Shown: piece by piece, positions 33,071 to 42,491 of the stretch
How positions within the stretch are numbered: position 1 is the first letter of the stretch
Layout: every line of letters starts with the position of its first letter
Source of the DNA: Niebla homalea
Lineage: Eukaryota; Ascomycota; Lecanoromycetes; Lecanorales; Ramalinaceae
Length of the DNA: 64,000 nucleotides
Assembly (NCBI GenBank): GCA_019925105.1
Contig: JAHGAU010000014.1
Location: 744,001-808,000, forward strand
Reading direction: 5' to 3'
The notes under the pieces: generated by a model
Told to the model about the DNA's origin: nothing
The model's database searches: none
The model's input: only the letters and a program-made list of their open reading frames with translations
Program-made: the position numbers and the translations under genes

Positions 33071-33174
33071 TTTGTTGTTTTACAGTGACGTGACATGTGA
33101 CAAGCTGGAAAGCTTTGAACAGCAATAGAGCTAGTCTCACCCGTATTCCTGACAAGAGCTACTGGCTTCTGCTT

Positions 33175-34770
33175 CTAAAATGGATCCCCCTCCGCCACGG
33201 CAGAAAGTTCGTCATAGATGAGGCTTCTCATTTCACTTTCCTCCTGTGGCCACGAGTTGGAAGGGTCAAATGCGTCAAGACGTTCGACTGCTCCCATCCA
33301 GAAGTTCTCGTTGTCTGCGTCATCGTCCACGAATAGGTCTTGATCCATTCCACCATTTGACCAACTATCCTCGAGACCTGCCGTCCTCATTGACTCCCCA
33401 GCTTGACCCAAGTCCTGCGCAAGGCGCGAAGCCTCAATAGATACTGGCGCCGCATGGGATGCGTGGTTGCGTTCGACATAATCAGAACCAGTCAGCCGGG
33501 CAACCAGCTTTTTACGAGCTCGGTACTCGCGTTTGGATTTTCCTGTCGGGGCTTGTCCATTGACTCCTGCATGTGCTGCTCTGATGTGGTCCAACAACCG
33601 CACCTTGGACTTGAAAGCCCCTCCGCAAGCATTTGTGCCGTCCCATTCTGCCACAAATTTGGGGTTTCCGCCTAGGGAGGAGCTGCAGATGAAGCGCTTG
33701 CTGCCGTGAACGGTCTTTACATGGACATTCAGATTTCCTCTCTTTGTGAAGCGAGAATCACAGCCAGGCTCGGGGCAAGCATGAGTTCTGCGCTCGTCAA
33801 GATCGATGCCACTGTGACAGACCTCTATGTGGCTTTTCAAGGACCCCTGAGTGACACAACGCAAGCCGCATTCGAGACAAATTGGAGGATGTTCTGATGC
33901 CATATGCTGTTGCAATGCGTGGTAGGTCGAGAACATTGGTGCGGGCTGCGAGCCACGATGGCCATCCTCATTACCAGCATGAGTGAGATCGCATATTGAA
34001 CATGAATATCTCTTGAGCTGGTGCAACCTCCCTTGATGCTTACGCAGATGATCAGCGGTATCGAAGCCCGCGTCACACTTCTTGCCAACATCGTTCAGAA
34101 AGGCACATACAAAGGGTTTCCGGTGTTCATGCACCTTGGTGATGTGTGTTTGTAATGTTGAACGCCTCCGGAAGTCTTGCCGGCAACCCTCATGAGGGCA
34201 TGCGAACCGTTGGCGGTTTTCATGGGCGTTCAGGTGCCTTCTGAGTCTGGTGGCTGTAGTAAACCTCTTCTCGCAATCCTGCCACTTGCACTGATGATCT
34301 CTGATGTCGGTGTGTGCTGATATGATGTGCTGTCTCAGGTGTTGCTGACGCATAAAAGCTTTGGTGCATGAGGCCTCGCTGCACACGAACGGTCGAGAAT
34401 TGGTGTGAGACCGAGCATGCTGTTCTAATTTGGCTGGACGATTGAACGCCTTTCCACATCCCTGAACCTGGCAGACAAATCTTTTGATAGCATTGGAAGG
34501 ATAGCGTAGGCTGGGTGAAGGGGAGACTGGGGTCAATGGGGTAGGTATGTCACTTTCGTCAGATGATCCACCCTCAGCATAGCTGTCAATGGATGAATTG
34601 CTGTCGTGGCCATCTTATCGAAGGCCAAAAGACAAGATTAGTACATAAAGACCAGAGTAAGGGCCCAGAGAATATTTTGCACCTTGAATTTCTGGACTGG
34701 CGATTGTTTGGCCCCCACGCTTCCTTTTCAACCCTCGAGGAAGGGCCAGATCTAATTCGGTGTCCTTCAT
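33175..34770 (-). CDS. transcription factor IIIA (nine-finger C2H2 protein)
   Basis: Two exons (34770-34683, 34613-33175) encode 508 aa. A consecutive run of about nine C2H2 zinc fingers starts at FVCQVQGCGKAFNRPAKLEQH and includes FVCSEASCTKAFMRQQHLRQH and FACPHEGCRQDFRRRSTLQTH. A longer linker inside one later finger and a final spaced finger (about 30 residues between its halves) are typical of fungal TFIIIA (Pzf1/Sfc2). It binds the internal control region of 5S rRNA genes and recruits TFIIIC. The C-terminus is acidic. The N-terminal exon is basic (RGLKRKRGG). Its 3' end is only 105 bp from that of the convergent hydrolase. Confidence 0.9.
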
Positions 34771-35714
34771 ATTCGCTCGAGTGCCATTACCGCTGATATG
34801 TCTATGCGCTGGTGGTGCAAATGAAATCTTTGTTCTTTTGAAATCTTTTGTGTACACGGAGACACGCTCGCTAAAATGTTCAAGAGCTGGAAATTTCGAC
34901 TTTGGATCTTGGACCCGTTTTCTCGGGCCGTACCTAGCCCACCGCTGTGGCTCCACAAGGGATTCAACGATTCAATGAGACAAGGAGAACGGTAAACCTT
35001 TGGCTTTAGAAAAGATTCTTGGCACATAGCTTGTTCAGAACCGCTTCATGAGCAAATTTGATACCAAAATCGTCTTCATTCGAGATCTTGGTCGAGACTT
35101 ATAGGGTATGGTGAAGATTGAGAGGCAGCCTTGGGGCAGCGAGGCTGGCTCTAGCCATTTGGACGGCTGAACATTTGCCGAACTTCTGGAGCTAGTATAC
35201 CTTATGAATCGATATATCTCACAGTGTCCAGTCGTCAGAGTGTATTCCCACTCGTCTCCTAGATGCCAGACTTATTAGATCAATGGCACGATCGACTCGT
35301 TCTTGGAATGGCGAGATATAACCAAAATATCCACACTTCGCCTTCATGGCCGGCAACCCTTTGAGTTGGTAATGGGTGTAACCGCCTCTGATCTCATTCC
35401 GATGGCATGACAGTCAACAGCAAGGCTAGCCGTCGTTTGTTGGTTGCATCCTATCATCCACCCCGCGTCTCTGGACTTTCAGCCCCTGATGGCTCCCAAG
35501 TTAACACCCAGGATTAGTGCACATCTCTGGCGCATCGACCCTATGTCGAATTTTGGGGAGTCTGCTCGTTCATAAGCGTCGCAGTTGCGTAATGAAGCCT
35601 TTTCGTGAGGCTTCCTGGTTGCACTCCCATCCACGTTTCCGCAAGAGCATTGACTCAATCCACTGAACGGCGAAATGCTCATTCAGACCTTGTGCACAAT
35701 GCCTCAGTTCCTTC
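34771..35714. other. intergenic, TFIIIA promoter and CDF 3' flank
   Basis: About 0.94 kb with only small frames that lack motifs. An RNA gene was looked for by eye and not found. Confidence 0.45.
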
Positions 35715-37205
35715 TCACTCAGAATGAGTATGTGTGTGATTGTTTGCTTCCTTGGATCCTTCGCGACCTCCTGGACTCTTGGTTGGGCCCACAAAGCCAT
35801 CGACGAAATTTGGCGCCTCGTTAGCAGCATGGAAGTTGATTTTGACACGTCGTACGCCTCTAACGTTCGCCCCCACCCGCTCACGGACAAGACTCTCAAT
35901 TGGTCTGGTTTCTTTGACCGCCATATCCTCTGGCACCTTGATGTCGACTTCGACAAGATAGCTCTGGCCAGCCTTGATCCCCGAGACCTGGCCAACGCTT
36001 ATATCTCCGGTGCGTGGAACAGTAGTGCCTGAAGCAGCCTCCTTCTTTGGCTCGGTGGTAAGTGCCTCCTGAGCAGCTCTTCCAACATTGTGCTTGATCT
36101 CCTCATCAATACCCACGTCTGCCAATTCGAGGAGAGCGTTGCCGGTATTACCCCACCCTGCCCGAATGACCATTATGGATACGAGGAGACCACCAACGGG
36201 GTCAAGCCAGGAGATGTTGTTGAATATGTTCGACCCAAGGATGGCTGTTAGAGCAACTATACTGGTGAGCGAGTCAATGCGGTGATGTACCGCATTTGAT
36301 GCAAGCACCGAAGACTTTCGCTCCTTGGCGATCTTGATAGCTGCGTTGGTAGGATGTCAGCTTCTGAACAAAATCCTCCGCCATACAGGTGACTTACTTG
36401 CGCGATAGAGATACTCTTTTACAATGATACTACCACCTGCGATCCACGCTGCGTGAATGCTTGGAATTCCCATGTCTGCAGGATTGTGGCTATGGGAGTG
36501 GCTGAAGATTCCCCCTCCTCCGTGGGCATGATCATGGGCATGATCGTGTCCGTGGCCAGCGTGCTCCCCAATGGCACCAATCAGCTCCGCAGGAAACCAC
36601 ATGTTGTACAGGGTTTCGCAACTATGCCACCCCAATCCCATCCCTCCGGCAAGCAGGAGGCTGCTTACGCCTAAACTTCCCAAGCTCTCAATCTTCCCGT
36701 AGCCGCTTGGAAATCTTTCGGTTGGGGCTTTTAGCGACCAAGCAACGGTACTCAATGTCAGAATGTCGGAAACCAGGTCGGTGAGAGAGTGGAAAGCATC
36801 GGCAAGGAGCGACTGGGAGTTGAAGAAGTAACCCCCCATTGCTTTCCCGAATGCCATGAAGCAATTGACATAGAGCCCAATGCGCGTAATCCGAACCCCA
36901 GCATCTTTCTTGTTGGTCGACGTCAGGTACGTGTTATCATGTGTGTGGCTGTGGCTATGACCGCCGTGATGGCGGTGTTGTGAGTCGGTACCCATGATGA
37001 GTGTAAGTGAACGTCGATATACCTCCAGAGACGTTTGCTCTGCCGGTGAAAGAATGTGAGCTGGCGTATTGAGTGCCTTGGTCACAAACTCAGATGCTCT
37101 TGGTGTATTGTATGCAGGTAGACGCGTTTTGAAGAAAGTTGGTGAAACTCGACTCCGAAACAGGAGGTGGGTCCCCGGATTGCGCACAATGCGAGGCAGA
37201 GGCAT
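35715..37205 (-). CDS. cation diffusion facilitator, probably mitochondrial (MMT-like)
   Basis: Two exons (37205-36398, 36340-35715) encode 477 aa. The N-terminus is Arg-rich and acid-free (MPLPRIVRNPGTHLLFRSRV), fitting a mitochondrial presequence. The CDF core follows: SQSLLADAFHSLTDLVSDIL carries the HxxxD metal site, and SNAVHHRIDSLTS carries the second. There are about six membrane segments. Two His-rich loops (HRHHGGHSHSHTHD and HAGHGHDHAHDHAH) and a His-rich tail (HTHTHSE) probably buffer the metal. The cytosolic or matrix C-terminal domain follows helix 6. Yeast Mmt1/Mmt2 move iron across the mitochondrial inner membrane; zinc or manganese cannot be excluded. It is head-to-head with a sirtuin gene. 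Confidence 0.92.
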
Positions 37206-37595
37206 CCTCTCAAGAGAGAGATGGGTTCAAGAGTAGACAGCACGACGAATGTATCATGATTGGCATCGATTCCACATCAAGACCTCGCCTTGCTTGCCAA
37301 TCCCGTCCTAAACTCCAGGCATCTTTATCGCGCAAGCTCACCTCTTCATCCGCACAAATTGGTGAGCTTTCCAAAGGTCCTTTTCGCGGCGAGCGGGCGA
37401 TGGCACCCGAGAGGTCCAATCTCTAGGCGAAGCTCTAGGGAGAATCTTCAGGGACTAGAGTCGCCCTAAGATAAGGGGTGAAGGTTGCATGATGACGTCC
37501 ACTACGAGCTTTGATCGACTGCTTCTTTTCTCATCTTGTTCCCGAATCACAGCCGTTAACAAGGTATCAAGTAGTAACCGCGTTCATGCATCTGT
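37206..37595. other. divergent intergenic region (CDF/sirtuin)
   Basis: A 390-bp shared 5' region. No supported exon; it ends in a short leader before the sirtuin ATG. Confidence 0.5.
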
Positions 37596-38807
37596 ATGAA
37601 GAAACCTTTGATGAGGATACCCTACACGGGACCGTTACCTCCTCCAGTCATCTTGCCCAGATCTGCAAATACCCCCACTGGCGCCACACACGCCTTGTCC
37701 CGGTTCCTGACCGCACCACATGAAGGCAAAGGACCTGGTAAAGCTGTGGTGCTGACTGGTGCCGGCATATCTGTGGCTTCCGGACTTGCAGATTACCGGG
37801 GCAGGGGAGGTACATACACCTTGAACAAAACATACAGGCCAATATACTACAACGAGTTTGTCACCAATCACGAAGCACGGAAGAGATACTGGGCGAGGAG
37901 CTTTCTTGGCTGGACAAACCTGTACAGGGCGAAGCCCAACGTAGCTCACTATGCTGTCAGGGATCTGGGACGGATGGGCGTTTTGGGCAGCGTCATCACC
38001 CAGAATGTGGATTCCTTCCATTCCCTGGCCCACCCTGATCTGCCCACGCTCGAATTGCACGGCTACCTGAGGTCTCTCGTCTGCATCCACTGCCGCAACG
38101 AGCTCTCGAGGAAAGATTTCCAGAGCTCGCTCGCAGCCTTGAACCCTACATGGGCTGCTTTCTTGGACGAGATGCTCGCCGCAGGCGCACTCGATTCCGA
38201 GAACCCGGAAGAGCGGAAAGCCAAGGGGCTGAAGAGCAATCCAGACGGTGATGTTGACGTTCCAGGTGCGCCCTACACTACCTTCAGGTATCCTGCATGT
38301 CCGACTTGCCTTGCAAGCCCCCCAATCCTCAATGATGGGCGTCAGGCTGTTGTTGAGGTCGACGGTGACGGCGCTTGGTCGACCGCGTCTACTGCAGGGG
38401 TTCTCAAACCAGCGGTCATCATGTTCGGCGAGTCTATACCTGCTCCAGTGAAGGATGCTGTCGAGAGTGCCATCGACGATGCTCCGAGAATACTTGTCGT
38501 TGGGAGTAGTCTGGCAACATATTCTGCCTGGAGGCTAGTGAAGAGGGCCAAAGAGCAAGGGAAGCCGATTGGCATCCTTAACTTGGGAGGTGCACGGGGA
38601 GAAGAAGCTTTTTTTGCCGACATTCCATCAGGAAATGATGGAGAGAAGGGCATGAGGTGTAATGAGAGCGCAAGCAAAGTTCTTCCCATGCTTGTGGATA
38701 CTTTAAAAAGCATGAGACTTCACACTACAACAGCGCCAGAGTGGTCAGGGCATCCTTTGATGGAGGGCGGCGGTTATGAGTCCACCCCACTTAGGACTCC
38801 ATCTTGA
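37596..38807 (+). CDS. sirtuin, SIRT4-like NAD-dependent protein deacylase
   Basis: Single exon, 403 aa from 37596; a start at 37611 (MRIPYTGPLPPP) may be the true one. Sir2 motifs are present: GAGISVASGLADYRG for NAD binding, TQNVDSFH with the catalytic neighbourhood, LHG with the active-site His, and a zinc site of two CxxC pairs (CIHC, CPTC) separated by a long insert (about 90 residues). VGSSLATYSAWRLV and GILNLG close the NAD pocket. The overall pattern is closest to the class II (SIRT4) group, usually mitochondrial. The insert between the Cys pairs is unusually long and rich in charged residues. Its 3' end is 125 bp from that of Rpb6. Confidence 0.9.
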   Translation: MKKPLMRIPYTGPLPPPVILPRSANTPTGATHALSRFLTAPHEGKGPGKAVVLTGAGISVASGLADYRGRGGTYTLNKTYRPIYYNEFVTNHEARKRYWARSFLGWTNLYRAKPNVAHYAVRDLGRMGVLGSVITQNVDSFHSLAHPDLPTLELHGYLRSLVCIHCRNELSRKDFQSSLAALNPTWAAFLDEMLAAGALDSENPEERKAKGLKSNPDGDVDVPGAPYTTFRYPACPTCLASPPILNDGRQAVVEVDGDGAWSTASTAGVLKPAVIMFGESIPAPVKDAVESAIDDAPRILVVGSSLATYSAWRLVKRAKEQGKPIGILNLGGARGEEAFFADIPSGNDGEKGMRCNESASKVLPMLVDTLKSMRLHTTTAPEWSGHPLMEGGGYESTPLRTPS

Positions 38808-38932
38808 AAACCAGATGGATACCATACCTTCTTCATGTAAATAGCCGAATCCAGATACTGTCTTACCAAACACCGAGCGCCATGCCGTGCATATCAAAAC
38901 ACCACTGTGAAGTCTCACTGCAATAGTACCAA

Positions 38933-39735
38933 TCACAATAATTCCTCGCAAGTCCAATCCTCATACCTGGCAGGAATGTTAGCTTCCGTATATGCATCGA
39001 GCTAGATTGAAGAATCACATACTGGCCATCTGGCAAATACCGCCTTACGACCAGCGGAATCTTCTTCTCCCTGAGTTCTTTGATAGCAATCTGCAATGGA
39101 TCTGTTTCCCCTTCCAAATCCACCAGCACAGGCGCATTCATGCTGCGCACGCCCTTCATCAGCATCTGCCATCCAACTTTTTTTTTTTTTTTGGCCTACC
39201 CACGGGCTCAGATATCGCAAAAAAAATAATACACACCTGATCTGCAGCGCCCTCGTCCCCAACACCCTCGCTCGCTCATACTTGGTCATATACGGCGTCG
39301 TACTCCTCAATTCATCCGGCACCCGTTTGCTCTTCGACATCGCTCCTCCAACCCTTATCGTAGCCCCGTCACCGACCTCGACGACCTGCCGCCCATCACT
39401 GCCAGCACCATTTATTGTCGGCCCGGGCGTCGTCGCGCCATTGATGCGGGGGGTCTGGGCGTCCGGGTCGGCATGGGCGGGGGCGGGGGTTTGCGCGTTG
39501 GAGGTTGCGTAGCCAGAGGGCGAGTCGGGATCGTGGGGGGAGAGCGGAGGTTCCTCGTCGTCGAATGCGGGTTCTTGGGGTTCGTACTCGTAGCTGTTTG
39601 GGGATTAGGTGTGTTAGATCACACGTAGAAGAGTCGAGAGTGGATGGAGAGTTATAGAGGGCTTAGATAGAGCTGTGGGGGGGGGAAAGGGAGTAGATAC
39701 CCATCGTCACCGTCGTCACCGCCATAGTCTGACAT
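38933..39735 (-). CDS. rpb6: RNA polymerase subunit Rpb6 (shared by Pol I, II and III)
   Basis: Four exons (39735-39701, 39593-39237, 39142-39023, 38966-38933) encode 181 aa. The N-terminus is acidic ([17 protein letters not shown]), then a Pro/Thr-rich linker leads to the conserved C-terminal core: [60 protein letters not shown] and EDWTCEELL. The core is nearly invariant, and all splice sites were fixed by it. Intron 2 (39143-39236) carries a T8 run and an A15 run on the sense strand. Confidence 0.95.
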
Positions 39736-40003
39736 GATCCTGCAGGTCAGATGCGAAATTGGGGGAGTCAGGTGCGGTGAAAGAAATGTGAAAAAAAAAG
39801 TTTGATGTATTTGGACATGGCTGTATTAATACGCTGGTTGTGTCATTATTCTACTATATACTGGGGCTACACTGCCTCAAAGCCCCTAAAACTTAATTGA
39901 TGCTTCTAAAGTCAGAATGACATGATGTGATGAGAAGCAAGAGCTCAACGTTTGTGACATGTCCGGTTGTTCATCATCCAGATCATGAGTGCTGCCCCAT
40001 CCG
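39736..40003. other. intergenic
   Basis: Short Rpb6 5' flank meeting the 3' end of the next minus-strand gene. It has an A-run (39790-39799) and nothing else of note. Confidence 0.5.
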
Positions 40004-41185
40004 TTAATGCGACAGATATCCCATTAGTCTCCACAAGGCCCTTTGCACATTCATAGTCACCCTTTTGTTTGTTACGACAGCCAGCATCTCACAAAACAAT
40101 TTTGGATCCAGATTTTGAAGCTCGCGTAAACGGCTCTGTCCAAGGAGGGTGGTCATGTTGTAGACTGGAAGCTTCCGCTTGCCTCGATGCTCGACGACGG
40201 CGTATGCTGGAGGAGCATCTACAGGCGGAATATCCCCCCTCTCACCCTCATAGTGCTTCAGATAGAGCACTGCCGCCGGCTGACGGACTGCATTCAGTTT
40301 TGACCAGTCCTCACAGCCTATGATGAATTCTCGACCTCCCTGACACGCTAGACTCTTGAGACTATCACCCGCTCCTTTACGAAGTAGGTCTGCCGCAAAA
40401 TCTGCCATGTCCTCCCTCCATACCGGCTCGCTGCCCTTGACAAGTCCCGCTTCCATCCAGCGACGGGGCAGCAGACCCGTGTACCGAGATCTTGGGAGGC
40501 TGGAGACATATTGCAAAGCAGAATTAGAGGAGAGGAAATGGGAGCCGCTTAATATTCGAGGGGTTTGGTCTTTGACAGTCGGACTCGCCTCGCCATGTTC
40601 GTTTGCGTCCTTCGAGCTGTCAAGCTGCACATGCGCTGTTTTAATCGCTCTGTCTTTATTTCCGTCCGAGGCCACGTTTGCTGCAATGTTCGGCAAGTGC
40701 CATTTATCACCCGTTTCAGGATGAGGAGCCAGACCAAATCGTAGGAGAAATTCTTGCGGCAAGTGAACGCCAGTCAAGTTACACTGTCTTACCGGAGTCG
40801 CAAGAGCCTGGGCTATGTCCTTTATCAGCACAAGGCGCACATCACAGAGTGGTCGAGGGTGCATGCCATAGGGATTCTTTCGAAGCTTTCGCTGGAATTC
40901 TGACACTTGATTAGCTCGAGCTTTGGCCTTTGGTGCTTTGTGACCGAAGCGGGCAGCATTCAATTTGGGATCGAGCAAGGGCGACTTGGGAAGCTTTGAG
41001 GAGATTGAAGAAGACGAGTCTGGGGGATCCAAATTCAAGCTTCTCCATTCCAAATGCTGATCTTCAAGATAGCCTGATTTGAAGATGGGCTCCGTCCGAG
41101 CTCCCGGAAGATCTTGTAGAGTACCAAGGAAGCGACGGCCCACGTTCGAAATGAGAGGACTTTTGTAGGATTGCCATACTTTCAT
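40004..41185 (-). CDS. conserved fungal protein, probably mitochondrial, function unknown
   Basis: Single exon, 393 aa from the ATG at 41185 (the open frame extends three codons further, but only to a TTG). The N-terminus is basic and free of acidic residues for ~28 residues (MKVWQSYKSPLISNVGRRF), with an RRF/LGT-type processing site, as in mitochondrial matrix proteins. A conserved-looking block reads KNPYGMHPRPLCDVRLVLIK, then LPQEFLLRFGLAPHPETG, and later RWMEAGLVKGSEPVWREDM. I recognise the style of a Pezizomycotina-conserved family but cannot name a function. No membrane segment. It is divergent from ClpP across 185 bp, which also hints at a mitochondrial role. Confidence 0.75.
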   Translation of the reverse strand: MKVWQSYKSPLISNVGRRFLGTLQDLPGARTEPIFKSGYLEDQHLEWRSLNLDPPDSSSSISSKLPKSPLLDPKLNAARFGHKAPKAKARANQVSEFQRKLRKNPYGMHPRPLCDVRLVLIKDIAQALATPVRQCNLTGVHLPQEFLLRFGLAPHPETGDKWHLPNIAANVASDGNKDRAIKTAHVQLDSSKDANEHGEASPTVKDQTPRILSGSHFLSSNSALQYVSSLPRSRYTGLLPRRWMEAGLVKGSEPVWREDMADFAADLLRKGAGDSLKSLACQGGREFIIGCEDWSKLNAVRQPAAVLYLKHYEGERGDIPPVDAPPAYAVVEHRGKRKLPVYNMTTLLGQSRLRELQNLDPKLFCEMLAVVTNKRVTMNVQRALWRLMGYLSH

Positions 41186-41370
41186 AGCCCGCAATGGCTA
41201 GTAACGGGCGCCGACAATGTCATACCGTTAATCCGTTATTTGAACGAGATGCGGATTAGGGCGGAGTTGGAAGAAGCTCGGAAGAATATTTATATTCTAG
41301 CGTCATTTATCTATGGCCACCTTCATACTAACCTCACAACTACCACCCTTTCCACTCATATAACATCTCG

Positions 41371-42322
41371 ATGTCATATGCGAGGCCACTTCGAGCAACT
41401 CGACTCTTTAGCCCGTGTCCAAAACCAGTCCGACCCCCGATAGCTGGTACCAATCCTGTAGCTCTTGGCTGGAGAAGATTTACACAAAGCTCAAGCTTGA
41501 GCGACAGCTCCAGCACGAGCCCGCCCCGATCATGGGTCCCCACACCATACGTTACTGAGACAGTAGTATGTGCTACCCGTCATTTAGCTCGACCCCCGTT
41601 GCTGACAAAGTAGGGAGGTGGATGGCGCACCCGTACGTTCAGTATCTCAACCTCGAGCCTCCATAATCCGCTACTAAACCACCACTCCTTCAAGATGATA
41701 TATTCTCCCGGCTCCTGATGGTACCTACCCATTTCTCTCCATACGATTGAAAAGACATGTCTCTCGCTCACCCGTTATCAAGGAGCGCATCGTCTGCCTT
41801 AACGGCCCCGTCGACGAAACCCTCTCGGCTTCCATCGTCGCCCAGCTCCTCTTTCTTGAAGCCGACGCTCCAGACAAGGGCATCTCCCTCTACATCAATA
41901 CGCCCGGCGGCTCCGTGACGGCGGGTCTCGCAATCTACGATACCATGACGTACATCACCTCCCCTGTCACGACGACCTGCGTGGGACAAGCGGCAAGTAT
42001 GGGCTCCTTGCTCTTGGCCGGTGGTGCGCCAGGGAAGAGATTCTGCTTGCCGCATAGTAGCGTGATGGTGCACCAGCCGAGTGGAGGTTACTTTGGGCAG
42101 GCCTCAGATATTGCAATACATGCCAAGGAGATTCTGCGGGTGAGGACGCAGTTGAATGAGATCTATAGGCGGCATCTGACCAAGGAACACACCATCGAAG
42201 ACATTGAGCGATTGATGGAACGAGACAAGTTCTTCAGCGCTGAGGAGGCCAAGGACATGGGACTGGTCGATGAGATACTGGACAAAAGGCAGCAGGCGAG
42301 CGATAAAGCCAGGAAACTATAA
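41371..42322 (+). CDS. clpP: mitochondrial ClpP protease subunit
   Basis: Four exons (41371-41565, 41614-41632, 41695-41720, 41783-42322) encode 259 aa. After a presequence ending near [10 protein letters not shown], the mature protein starts around YVTETVGGGWRTHDIFSRLL. The serine protease triad is visible as Ser152 ([14 protein letters not shown]) and His177 (VMVHQPSGG), with the Asp further on. The handle region follows ([20 protein letters not shown]). Exons 2 and 3 are only 19 and 26 nt; together they code the link to the protease core. Donor 1 could also lie three bases earlier, removing one Val. It degrades unfolded matrix proteins with the ClpX ATPase. Budding yeast lacks ClpP, so its presence supports a filamentous fungus. 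Confidence 0.94.
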
Positions 42323-42491
42323 GTCATCTCAATGTTGTTGGGTAATGTACAGAATATTCATATTACATCGAAAGTTTGGCGAGGCAGAGACGCCCAGAGT
42401 CTCGTCAAAAGTCAATGCCAATGCCGGGTATCAGGCCTCGATATCCCAAAGTGACGCCTTCGGATCAGGTTCGCCCCTCCAGATTTATTCC

